NCBI RefSeq assembly: GCF_002174455.2
Contig: NZ_CP147246.1
Location: 2,520,001-2,584,000 of the forward strand
Length of the DNA: 64,000 nt
From: Enterococcus sp. 9D6_DIV0238
GTDB taxonomy: Bacteria > Bacillota > Bacilli > Lactobacillales > Enterococcaceae
Direction of reading: 5' to 3'
Both the position numbers and the translations under genes were made by a program. The notes under the pieces were generated by a model, which was not told the DNA's origin, made no database searches, and saw nothing but the letters and a program-made list of their open reading frames with translations. Below are positions 56,686 to 64,000 of the stretch, one piece after another; position 1 is the first letter of the stretch; every line of letters starts with the position of its first letter.

Positions 56686-58902
56686 ATGAAAGAGCAAGCA
56701 CTAAAAGAATTATTGAACTCTTTGACTTGGGAAGAAAAAATCGGACAGTTGGTTCAATTATCAGGTGACTTTTTCCACGCAGATCAGTTAGCTGTTGGCC
56801 CGCAAAAAAAATTAGGTATCGATCAACGCATCGTTGATCAGGTTGGTTCAGTGCTAAATGTAACAGGAGCAGAAAAAACAAAAGAGATCCAAGATCGTCA
56901 TATGGCAAAAAGCAGGCACAAAATTCCACTGTTGTTTATGGCCGATATCATTTATGGCTACCGAACAATTTTTCCGATCCCTTTAGGCTTAGGGGCAACG
57001 TGGAATCCAGATCTGATCGAGTCAGCGTATCAGCAAACGGCAGAAGAAGCTAAAGCAGCAGGTGCGCATGTCACATTTGCACCAATGGTCGATTTAGTCC
57101 GCGATGCTCGTTGGGGCAGAACATTGGAATCAACGGGAGAGGATCCTGTGCTGAATGCAGCTTTTGCTAAAGCGATGGTCACTGGACTGCAAAAAGATCT
57201 TTTAAACGGTGGTGGGATCGCTTCTTGTGTGAAGCATTTTGCAGCCTATGGAGCAGCAGAAGGCGGTCGTGAGTATAATACAGTAGATATGTCTGAACGA
57301 AGGCTGCGTCAAGAATATCTGCCAGCGTATAAGGCAGCGGTCGATGCTGGTTGTCAATTAGTGATGACATCGTTTAATACCTATGACGGAATGCCTGTTA
57401 CTGGCAATCAGTTCTTATTGAAAGAGATTTTACGCAAAGAATGGGGATTTGATGGAGTGATCATTTCCGATTATGCTGCGATTCAAGAATTGATTGCTCA
57501 TGGTGTGGCAGCCGATGATCGTGAAGCTGCAAAATTAGCGATCGAAGCCACAACTGATATCGATATGAAAACCCCCTGTTATGCAAAAGAGTTAGAACCG
57601 TTGATCGAAAATGGAGAAATCAGTACTGAACTGGTCGATCGATCTGTTTATCGTGTATTGAAGTTGAAAAATGATTTAGGGTTGTTTGAAGATCCTTACA
57701 GAGGTGCAAGCCAAGCATTAGAAGAACAAGCTTTTCTGACGGAAGAAAAACGTCGCTTAGCGAAAAAGGTATCTGCTGAATCGGTTGTTCTACTGCAAAA
57801 TAGAAATCAAGTGTTGCCGCTTGCGCCCAATAAAGAAAAAGTGTTGCTGGTTGGTCCATACGGTGATAATCAAGAATTGATCGGACTGTGGGCGGTTCAT
57901 GGTCAAAGAGAAGATGTAGTGACGATCAAAAAAGGCTTTGAAAACTATCTTGATTCGGACCATCTTCTTTATACTCAAGGCTGTGATATGTTGGAAGACT
58001 ATGCCTTTTTAGGAGAATTTGGGGCAACAAAAGACCAAATTGAACAGCTGGGGCTTGATGAACAAATGAAAGCAACTGAACTAGAAACGGCATTAGCATT
58101 GGCGCAACAGGCAGATACGATCGTTTTTGCTTTAGGTGAACATACGATGCAAAGCGGTGAAGCAGGAAGCCGTACAGATATCACTTTGCCTAAAATCCAG
58201 CAGGTCTTTTTACAAAAAATGGTCGAGTTGAAAAAGAAAACAGTTTTGATCGTTATTAGCGGCAGGCCGCTTGTACTGACAAAAGAAATTGAGCAAGTCG
58301 ATGCGATTCTTCAAGCGTGGTTCCCAGGAACAGAAGGCGGAAATGCTTTAGCGGATATCGTTTTTGGTCAAACCAATCCTTCCGGCCGTTTAAGCATGAG
58401 TTTTCCTTATTCTGTCGGTCAGCTACCTCTTTATTATAGTGAATTCAAAACAGGTAGACCGTTGACAAGCCCAACACATAAAGGGCGTTTTGTTTCAAAA
58501 TATTTAGATAGCCCTAATGAACCGCTATTCTCCTTTGGATTTGGTTTATCTTATAGTAAGGTCGAGTATTCTGAGTTGACACTTAACAGTGAGTATATGA
58601 ATGAGTCATTGACTATTTCAGTAACAGTAAAAAATCGTTCTGATCGGTCAGCACAGGAAACGGTGCAGCTATATATTCAAGATGTGACTGGCTCAGTTGT
58701 TCGCCCAATCAAGGAACTAAAAGCTTTTCAAAAAGTTGATTTACGTGCCGACGAAGAGAAAAAAGTAACGTTTCATTTAACTAGAGCGGACTTGAAATTC
58801 TACACGAAGGAAATGCTGTTTGAGGAAGAACCTGGTAAATTCATCGTGTTTGTTGGACCTAATGTGAAAGAAACCTTGGAAGCTACTTTTGACCTTAAGT
58901 AA
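56686..58902 (+). CDS. Cytoplasmic GH3 beta-glucosidase
   Basis: A 738-aa GH3 enzyme without signal peptide. The (beta/alpha)8 domain (about 1-330) has KHFAAYGA and nucleophile Asp262 in VIISDYAAIQE. The alpha/beta sandwich domain (about 360-590) has GRLSMSFPYSVGQLP. A C-terminal fibronectin III-like domain follows (about 630-738: VTVKNRSDRSAQETVQLYI). It hydrolyses non-phosphorylated beta-glucosides as a family rule, which is odd beside a PTS EIIC that would phosphorylate its cargo. RBS AGAGGTG lies in the end of the EIIC gene. Confidence 0.92.
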   Translation: MKEQALKELLNSLTWEEKIGQLVQLSGDFFHADQLAVGPQKKLGIDQRIVDQVGSVLNVTGAEKTKEIQDRHMAKSRHKIPLLFMADIIYGYRTIFPIPLGLGATWNPDLIESAYQQTAEEAKAAGAHVTFAPMVDLVRDARWGRTLESTGEDPVLNAAFAKAMVTGLQKDLLNGGGIASCVKHFAAYGAAEGGREYNTVDMSERRLRQEYLPAYKAAVDAGCQLVMTSFNTYDGMPVTGNQFLLKEILRKEWGFDGVIISDYAAIQELIAHGVAADDREAAKLAIEATTDIDMKTPCYAKELEPLIENGEISTELVDRSVYRVLKLKNDLGLFEDPYRGASQALEEQAFLTEEKRRLAKKVSAESVVLLQNRNQVLPLAPNKEKVLLVGPYGDNQELIGLWAVHGQREDVVTIKKGFENYLDSDHLLYTQGCDMLEDYAFLGEFGATKDQIEQLGLDEQMKATELETALALAQQADTIVFALGEHTMQSGEAGSRTDITLPKIQQVFLQKMVELKKKTVLIVISGRPLVLTKEIEQVDAILQAWFPGTEGGNALADIVFGQTNPSGRLSMSFPYSVGQLPLYYSEFKTGRPLTSPTHKGRFVSKYLDSPNEPLFSFGFGLSYSKVEYSELTLNSEYMNESLTISVTVKNRSDRSAQETVQLYIQDVTGSVVRPIKELKAFQKVDLRADEEKKVTFHLTRADLKFYTKEMLFEEEPGKFIVFVGPNVKETLEATFDLK

Positions 58903-58918
58903 ATGAAACATCATAATT

Positions 58919-58960
58919 AAAAACGAAGAAAAGCTGATTTGGTTTTTCTTCGTTTTTTTT
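58919..58960 (+). terminator. Terminator of the EIIC-GH3 operon
   Basis: AAAACGAAGAAAA / TTTTTCTTCGTTTT stem with T8 tail. Confidence 0.88.
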
Positions 58961-59012
58961 ATCTGAATGAAACTTGCAAAAATAGAAGTTGAATGGTACT
59001 CTTAATTTCTAA

Positions 59013-59031
59013 TTGAGAATGATTTTCATTC
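59013..59031. promoter_or_regulatory. Fur box of the iron-uptake operon
   Basis: TTGAGAATGATTTTCATTC matches the 19-bp Fur consensus (GATAATGATAATCATTATC) at most positions, including the central AATGAT and TCATT. It lies 50 nt before the nitroreductase gene, so iron sufficiency should repress the whole operon. Confidence 0.8.
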
Positions 59032-59080
59032 GCATTTGATTGTGAATGTTTGTTTAAGTAGAAAAGAATGGAGGAAAAAA

Positions 59081-59695
59081 ATGTTTAGTGTGTCTATTGA
59101 ACAGGTGATTAAAGAGCGGCGAACGATTCGAACGATATCGAAGCAGCCTGTTTCTATTGAAGATATTAAAGCGTTATTGGAAGTGGCAAGTTATGCACCA
59201 TTTCATTCGAAAGAGGAACCTTGGGCAGTCATTATGATCATGTCACCAGAAGAGCGTAGTTTATTCGTGGAAAAAATCATGGATAGCTATGAGCGGATGA
59301 ACATTTGGGCAAGGTATGACCAAGAACACTTAGCAGCGTCAAAGAAAAGAACTGAAGATTATTACCTTAGTGTTCCTGTAACATTGATTGTAACAGCACC
59401 GATTCATGAAAAGAAAAAAGCAAATTTTGAAGCCGTTGGTGCTGTTTCTGCATTTATCCAAAATTTCCAGTTAGCTGCATGGTCTCGAAATATCGGTGTT
59501 ACTTGGCGCACAGTACCGATCATTTTTGATGATGTCTTTAAACAAGAGGTTGGTGTTGGATCGGATCGTCAGATCATTGGTTTATTAGATATAAGTATGA
59601 TCGATGAAGCAGTCAAGTTACCAAGAGCCAAGAGAAAAACAGTTGATCAGTGGGCATTTCATTTATCAGAAAAATTGTCAGAAAATAAAGAATAA
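59081..59695 (+). CDS. Nitroreductase-family flavoprotein in iron operon
   Basis: A 204-aa FMN-type NAD(P)H oxidoreductase. The family N-terminus VIKERRTIRTISKQPVS and ASYAPFHSKEEPW bind FMN, and AAWSRNIGVTWRT is typical of the middle region. In this operon it may reduce ferric complexes to free the iron after import (inference). ATG 59081 follows GGAGG; the ATG at 59036 has no ribosome site and lies near the Fur box. It leads the uptake genes with a 36-nt gap. Confidence 0.85.
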   Translation: MFSVSIEQVIKERRTIRTISKQPVSIEDIKALLEVASYAPFHSKEEPWAVIMIMSPEERSLFVEKIMDSYERMNIWARYDQEHLAASKKRTEDYYLSVPVTLIVTAPIHEKKKANFEAVGAVSAFIQNFQLAAWSRNIGVTWRTVPIIFDDVFKQEVGVGSDRQIIGLLDISMIDEAVKLPRAKRKTVDQWAFHLSEKLSENKE

Positions 59696-59731
59696 TAGAG
59701 CTATGTTCAGTTATTTAGGAGGCGCATTTTT

Positions 59732-60823
59732 TTGCAGGCAATCAAAGCAACAGAAGACAATCTAAAAGTGAAAACACAGCGGTATTATCCGCTCGTTTTG
59801 CTCGGCTTGATCATAGCTATTTTCATTTCGATCATTTATTCTTTGCTCAACGGTCAGGCGGATATTTCAGTGGATGACATTATTCAAATCTTATTATCAA
59901 AACTATCGGGTGGAAGAGTTGGTTCATTAGATGGTGTTTCAAGCAATTCTGCGGTCAACATCATCTGGTTTGTGCGAACCCCCCGTGTGATCTTGGCTGT
60001 CTTTGTGGGAATGGGGTTAGCTGTGACAGGGGCTGTGATGCAGGCAGTGGTGCAAAATCCTTTAGCTGATCCTTATATTCTAGGGATTTCATCTGGTGCC
60101 TCTCTTGGAGCAACCTTTGCGATTTTGATCGGTTTTGGTACTGCCAGTGTATTTTCACAATTTGGCTTAGCTTTTGGCGCGTTTGTCGGTGCAATAGCAG
60201 CAGCCTTTGGTGTCTTGATCTTATCTGGTATCGGCGGGCGGATGACTTCTGTAAAATTGGTTTTATCGGGTTCTGTCATCGGCGCGCTTTGCAGCTCTAT
60301 CTCAAGTTTTATTGTATATCTTGCCAATAATGCAGAAGGAATGAAAACGGTCACGTTTTGGGCGATGGGAAGTCTGGCTTCTGCAAGTTGGAATAAGCTG
60401 AGTGTCCTTTCAGTGACTGTCGTTTTGATCACTCTCTTTTTTTTATTTCAGTATCGTATTTTGAATGTGATGCTATTAGGAGATGAAGCGGCAATCACGT
60501 TGGGTGTTCCATTAAGTAGATATCGTAAGCTATATTTGATGCTTGCAGCCTTATTAACAGGTGTGATCGTTGCCTACTCAGGTATGATCGGCTTTGTTGG
60601 ATTGATTATTCCACATATCGTACGTGGTTTGACAGGTTCTGATCATAAGCGTTTATTGCCTGTGTCAGCATTGACAGGTTCTCTTTTTATGATCTGGGCG
60701 GATGTGCTTTCTAGAACGCTGATCGCTACCGTAGAGCTTCCCATTGGGATCATTACTTCGGTCATCGGAGCGCCATTGTTCATCTATATTATCGTTAAAA
60801 AAGGATATAATTTCGGAGGCTGA
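59732..60823 (+). CDS. Iron-complex ABC transporter permease (FecCD family)
   Basis: A 363-aa membrane protein of nine to ten TM segments. The FecCD signatures are RTPRVILAVFVGMGLAVTGA, QNPLADPYILGISSGASLGA and IGFVGLIIPHIVRGLTG. It carries siderophore-, haem- or cobalamin-type cargo; the Fur box favours an iron complex. It starts with TTG 59732, supported by AGGAGG 9 nt upstream. Only one permease gene is present, so it should act as a homodimer. Confidence 0.92.
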   Translation: MQAIKATEDNLKVKTQRYYPLVLLGLIIAIFISIIYSLLNGQADISVDDIIQILLSKLSGGRVGSLDGVSSNSAVNIIWFVRTPRVILAVFVGMGLAVTGAVMQAVVQNPLADPYILGISSGASLGATFAILIGFGTASVFSQFGLAFGAFVGAIAAAFGVLILSGIGGRMTSVKLVLSGSVIGALCSSISSFIVYLANNAEGMKTVTFWAMGSLASASWNKLSVLSVTVVLITLFFLFQYRILNVMLLGDEAAITLGVPLSRYRKLYLMLAALLTGVIVAYSGMIGFVGLIIPHIVRGLTGSDHKRLLPVSALTGSLFMIWADVLSRTLIATVELPIGIITSVIGAPLFIYIIVKKGYNFGG

Positions 60824-60826
60824 GCT

Positions 60827-61591
60827 ATGGAATTAAATGTGAAAGATCTGGCTATTATGATTGGGCAAGAGCAAATTGTTAAAAGTGTTTCTTTGCAAAC
60901 TCAAAAAGACCAATTTGTCGGCATCATTGGAGCAAACGGTTGTGGGAAATCAACGATGCTGAAAGGAATTTATAAAGGGATCAAACCTCAAGCAGGCACA
61001 GTTTTTCTAGACGATCTAGATCTTTTAGCAACTTCTGAAAAGAAAGTAGCGCAGCGGTTAGGTGTGGTCAATCAGTTTAATGAATTAAATTTTGATTTAA
61101 CCGTTTTTCAGATGGTTCTCTTAGGTCGAACGCCGCATAAAAAATTACTTGAATCAGATACACAAGAAGATATTGAGATCGTGAATGATGCGTTAGCAAA
61201 AACCAATTTGACGAACTATGTCGATCGCAGCTTCTTATCATTATCCGGTGGAGAAAAGCAACGGGTGATTTTAGCTCGTACGATTGCGCAGCAACCGAAA
61301 TATATGATTTTAGATGAGCCGACCAATCATTTGGACATCCGTTATCAGTTGGAGATCTTAACGTGTGTGAAAAACTTAGGGATCGGCGTTTTGGCTGCGC
61401 TTCATGACCTAGAGTTGGCAGCTTATTACTGTGACTATATCTATGCGATGAAGGCGGGCAAAATCATTGCGGAAGGGAAACCAGAAGAATTATTTACAGC
61501 AGCATTGATCGAAGAAATCTATGAAGTAAAATGTACGATCTACACAAATCCGATCACAAAGCGTTTGGGATTTAATTATTCGCTGGACTAA
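60827..61591 (+). CDS. Iron-complex ABC transporter ATPase (FecE-like)
   Basis: A 254-aa ATPase: Walker A GANGCGKST, Q-loop VVNQFNE, signature LSGGEKQR, Walker B YMILDEPTNHLD, H-loop LHDLE. It powers the FecCD permease; the two genes are 3 nt apart and the RBS GGAGG lies in the end of the permease gene. Confidence 0.93.
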   Translation: MELNVKDLAIMIGQEQIVKSVSLQTQKDQFVGIIGANGCGKSTMLKGIYKGIKPQAGTVFLDDLDLLATSEKKVAQRLGVVNQFNELNFDLTVFQMVLLGRTPHKKLLESDTQEDIEIVNDALAKTNLTNYVDRSFLSLSGGEKQRVILARTIAQQPKYMILDEPTNHLDIRYQLEILTCVKNLGIGVLAALHDLELAAYYCDYIYAMKAGKIIAEGKPEELFTAALIEEIYEVKCTIYTNPITKRLGFNYSLD

Positions 61592-61632
61592 TGTGTAGAA
61601 TTAAAATATATAGCAAATGAGGAAGCGTAAAA

Positions 61633-62640
61633 ATGAAAAAAACAATGATGATCACTCTATTGAGTTTAGCGATTTTTACAGGCTGTGCAACGAAAGAACA
61701 ATCAGCTAGTGATAAAGAAACAAGCACGGATTATCCAGTAACTATCAAGAATTTTACCCGAGCGGAAGGCGCAGAAAGCTGGCAATCAAAGGAGCAAACA
61801 TTTGAGAAAGCACCAGAAAAAGTTTTAGCCAATACACGACCGGCAGCAGAATTATTATTGCATTTAGGGTTGAAAGACAAAATCGCTGGGGTTGGAGCAG
61901 TTTTTGGAGCACCAGACACCACGGTCGAAAAAGATTTTGATCAGTTGAATCAGCTATCAGAGGATTATATCGGTAAAGAAATGGCGTTGAGCGTAGACCC
62001 AGATCTTGTCTATGGTCGCGGAGGTCTATTTGATAATCAAGACTGGGGCGTTGGCACAGTTGATAGCCTCAATGAAATGGGGATCAAAACATTTGTTTTA
62101 CATTCCTCAGTAACAGGAGGGACATTTGAATCTATTTATGATGATATCGACAATTTAGGAAAAGTCTTTCATGTTAAAGATAAAGCAGAGTCATTTAAAC
62201 GTGAACTGAAAGAACGTCAATCAGCGCTTGAAACGAAGCTTAAAAGGATAAAAGAAAAACGTACATTTGCCTATATCCATACCACTGATCCGAACGAACT
62301 TTATATTTATCCTGCTCATAATGAGACCTTTTTCAATGATATTTTTACAATGGTCAAACTAGAGAATGTTTTTAAGGATGAAAAGGGAGAAGTAAGTGTT
62401 GAAAAATTGATCGAAACAGACCCGGAAGTTCTGATTTTAGCTGACTGGAGCTCGACTAAAGGTGGGATCTCCGGTGAGAAAATGCTTGAAGGGATCATGA
62501 ATAATCCTAAGCTTTCAAGCATGCAGGCAATCAAAAATAAACAAGTTTATACTGTCGATTATAACTATATGTTTGGTTATGGCTATCAATCTTTAGATGG
62601 GATCGAAAAATTGGCTGATGAAATGTATCCAGAAAAGTAA
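61633..62640 (+). CDS. Iron-complex binding lipoprotein
   Basis: A 335-aa precursor with lipobox FTGC (Cys18) and a class III periplasmic-binding fold: two lobes joined by a long helix (about 180-205), with APEKVLANTRPAAELLLHLGL and ADWSSTKGG on the ligand side. It captures the iron complex outside the cell for the permease. The gene is 41 nt after the ATPase gene in the same operon, and a terminator follows at 62777. Confidence 0.9.
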   Translation: MKKTMMITLLSLAIFTGCATKEQSASDKETSTDYPVTIKNFTRAEGAESWQSKEQTFEKAPEKVLANTRPAAELLLHLGLKDKIAGVGAVFGAPDTTVEKDFDQLNQLSEDYIGKEMALSVDPDLVYGRGGLFDNQDWGVGTVDSLNEMGIKTFVLHSSVTGGTFESIYDDIDNLGKVFHVKDKAESFKRELKERQSALETKLKRIKEKRTFAYIHTTDPNELYIYPAHNETFFNDIFTMVKLENVFKDEKGEVSVEKLIETDPEVLILADWSSTKGGISGEKMLEGIMNNPKLSSMQAIKNKQVYTVDYNYMFGYGYQSLDGIEKLADEMYPEK

Positions 62641-62776
62641 GAAGCGAAAACTCATGGTAAAAACAAAAGAAGGAAGCGGCTATCTTTCCAATCAAAGATG
62701 CAATCAACTTAAAGTTTCTCTTATTTGGGAATCAATCTATTTCAAGTAATTTTTTATTGATAAAGATAAAAGTACT

Positions 62777-62816
62777 GGACAATATCAGAGCAACTCTGAT
62801 GCTGTCCTTTTTTTCT
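62777..62816 (+). terminator. Terminator of the iron-uptake operon
   Basis: GGACA, AT, ATCAGAG pairs with CTCTGAT, GC, TGTCC around a CAA loop, followed by T-rich sequence. Confidence 0.88.
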
Positions 62817-63039
62817 TTATTGCCTTTTAATTTTGGAGAATGTTCGTGTTTTTCAGAAAAAAAGATGAGAAGTAAAAAAACAAAAATTGAAAAAGAAGGC
62901 TAGAATATTATCGGATTTATGCTATACTAAATTTAGTTTTGGATGATCATATTATGAGAGAAACAGTGAAAATTACTGAAAAGAAGATTTGCTGCAGTCC
63001 ATGACGATTTAGTGATGATTACGAAGTGAAAATTGAAAA

Positions 63040-63093
63040 TTTACACAATCTTTACGTCGTTATTATCAGAAGTTTACACCATTAAACTAGAAT
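63040..63093 (+). promoter_or_regulatory. PhoP-like box and promoter
   Basis: TTTACA (63040), TTTACG (63051), a weaker ATTATC (63062) and TTTACA (63073) are spaced exactly 11 bp apart, like the TTAACA-type direct repeats bound by PhoP. TAGAAT (63088-63093) could be the -10, placing the repeats at the position used by activators. Confidence 0.5.
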
Positions 63094-63097
63094 GAAT

Positions 63098-63132
63098 ATA
63101 GCTAAAATAGAAAAAACATTCGTTTTAGCTAT
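63098..63132 (+). other. Hairpin in the 5' leader of the SBP gene
   Basis: ATAGCTAAAA (63098-63107) pairs perfectly with TTTTAGCTAT (63123-63132) just before the ribosome site. No T-run follows, so it is more likely an mRNA structure than a terminator. Confidence 0.5.
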
Positions 63133-63157
63133 GCCAAGATGCGAAAGGATGGAAAGA

Positions 63158-64000
63158 GTGAAAAAGAGAACGAAATTGTTAGGGTTATTATCAGTGATCG
63201 GTTTAAGTATCGGTTTACTTACAGGATGCGGTTCATCGGGCGATAAAAAGGCTGCTGATGATACTAAACCATTAGAACTGCAATTTGTACCGACAAATAA
63301 CGATGGCTCAATGGAGGCTAAAGCGAAACCTTTCGCAAAATATTTATCAGACAAATTAGGTCGAGATGTCAATGTTACGTTAGCGACTGACTACTCTACG
63401 ATCGTTGAAGCGATGGCTTCAGGTAAAGTCGATATCGGGATCATGCCGCCGTCAGCATATGTTCAGGCGCGTAATCAAAAAGCAGCAACAGCGATTTTAT
63501 CTTCTGAATTAGGTGCGTATAATCGTGAAACAGGCAAGCCGGAAGATGGCAAATTATCTGGTACGTTCAAGGGAGAAATTTTAGTTAGAGCGGATAGTGG
63601 TATTGATTCATTGAAAGATTTGAAAGGTAAAAAAATCGCTACCTTGAGTCCAAACTCAGCAAGCGGCTATATTTACCCTGTTGTTGAGATGAAAGAAGCT
63701 GGGATCGATCCAACGAAAGATGTTACTTTGACAACAGTCAATGATATTCCAAGTGAAATCACAGCTGTTTTGAACGGCCAGCAGGATGCTTGTTTTGTGT
63801 TTGAAGGAGCTCGTAATGTATTTGCTTCAAAATTTGAAAAAGATGATCTATTCAAAGAGTTGAACGTCCTTTACTTAACTGAAGGGGATATTCCGAATGA
63901 CGCGATCGCTGTTCAGCCAAACATGGATAAAGATCTTCAGGCAAAAGTCAAAGAAACGTTCTTAGCAATGTCAGAAGACGAAGAAGGCTCTGAAGCGATG
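63158..64000 (+). CDS. Phosphate/phosphonate-type ABC binding lipoprotein, 3' truncated by window
   Basis: An open frame of 281 codons runs off the window end. Signal peptide with lipobox LLTGC; then the PhnD/PtxB-like binding domain (PLELQFVPTNNDGSMEAKAKPFA split by the family motif, VDIGIMPPSAYVQA, KIATLSPNSASGYIYP). It probably binds phosphonate, phosphite or phosphate, with permease and ATPase genes expected beyond the window. GTG 63158 is chosen with AAAGG 9 nt upstream; an in-frame ATG at 63149 touches that site. PhoP-like repeats lie upstream. Confidence 0.85.
   Translation, partial: MKKRTKLLGLLSVIGLSIGLLTGCGSSGDKKAADDTKPLELQFVPTNNDGSMEAKAKPFAKYLSDKLGRDVNVTLATDYSTIVEAMASGKVDIGIMPPSAYVQARNQKAATAILSSELGAYNRETGKPEDGKLSGTFKGEILVRADSGIDSLKDLKGKKIATLSPNSASGYIYPVVEMKEAGIDPTKDVTLTTVNDIPSEITAVLNGQQDACFVFEGARNVFASKFEKDDLFKELNVLYLTEGDIPNDAIAVQPNMDKDLQAKVKETFLAMSEDEEGSEAM

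Larger units (their letters stand above)
62641..63157 (+). other. 517-bp intergenic region before the phosphonate-type SBP gene
   Basis: Holds a terminator (62777-62816), a possible extended -10 TGCTATACT (62930-62938), phased TTTACA repeats (63040-63078) and a hairpin (63098-63132). No gene is seen. Confidence 0.6.

Noticed and set aside
62940..63140. Riboswitch upstream of the phosphonate-type gene
   Set aside because: A hairpin and phased repeats are visible, but no known riboswitch core was recognised; the repeats fit a PhoP box better.

Overview
The window (about 37% GC by eye) is chromosomal DNA of a low-GC Firmicute, almost certainly an enterococcus close to Enterococcus faecalis but not necessarily that species. 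The evidence is a WxL surface-protein cluster, an SMK-box (SAM-III) metK leader, an EfrAB-like exporter pair, a LysM/GH73 autolysin of AtlA type, a T-box leuS leader and enterococcal-type intergenic repeats. The species is not assigned.

Layout. 1-890: the end of a tRNA cluster (nine tRNAs, the first cut by the window edge). 947-5530: a beta-glucoside PTS operon (LicT-type antiterminator, EIIBCA, GH1 6-phospho-beta-glucosidase) with a perfect cre site and two RAT elements. A lipoprotein phosphatase follows, then a tyrosine phosphatase, a deaminase, a cupin and an OppA-type lipoprotein. 10.2-12.2 kb: small membrane and unknown proteins. 12.5-21.6 kb: surface locus 1, with an OmpR-like regulator lacking a phospho-acceptor Asp, a giant WxL protein, a small sortase substrate, two more WxL proteins, a DUF916/DUF3324 protein, a two-TM protein and a signal peptidase whose catalytic Lys is replaced by Arg. 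21.7-23.6 kb: SMK box, metK and a repeat array. 23.6-31.2 kb: MFS exporter, LysE exporter, esterase, TetR and the EfrAB-like transporter. 31.3-35.7 kb (minus strand): YiaAB protein, MnmM/YtqB, YtqA, PAP2, DUF4097 and DUF1700. 36-43.9 kb: autolysin, T-box, repeats, leuS, FosX and an ABC-F protein. 44.2-48.5 kb: surface locus 2, similar in design to locus 1 but without W-x-L motifs. 48.6-50.3 kb: a second GH1 gene with its own cre and RAT. 50.4-54.3 kb: transposase remnant, two-component system, PepSY lipoprotein and an HdeD-like protein. 54.5-58.9 kb: AraC regulator, EIIC and GH3. 59-62.6 kb: Fur-box iron-complex uptake operon. 62.9 kb to the end: a phosphonate/phosphate-type binding lipoprotein behind PhoP-like repeats.

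How it fits together. Carbon supply: two cre/RAT-controlled GH1 genes and a cre-linked EIIC-GH3 operon point to beta-glucoside foraging under CcpA control, probably with one antiterminator serving three RATs. Surface: two separate loci each encode a large beta-helix-like protein, a small secreted subunit, a membrane protein and a small sortase substrate with a non-LPXTG motif. I read these as two surface-assembly systems of one general design. In locus 1 three consecutive membrane proteins carry highly basic cytoplasmic segments and one is the variant signal peptidase, which suggests a dedicated export/assembly complex. This is the most interesting part of the window. Two dispersed repeat families also stand out: a roughly 140-nt tandem unit found after the metK terminator, between the T-box and leuS and in the tRNA cluster, and an inverted-repeat terminator element present in both orientations.
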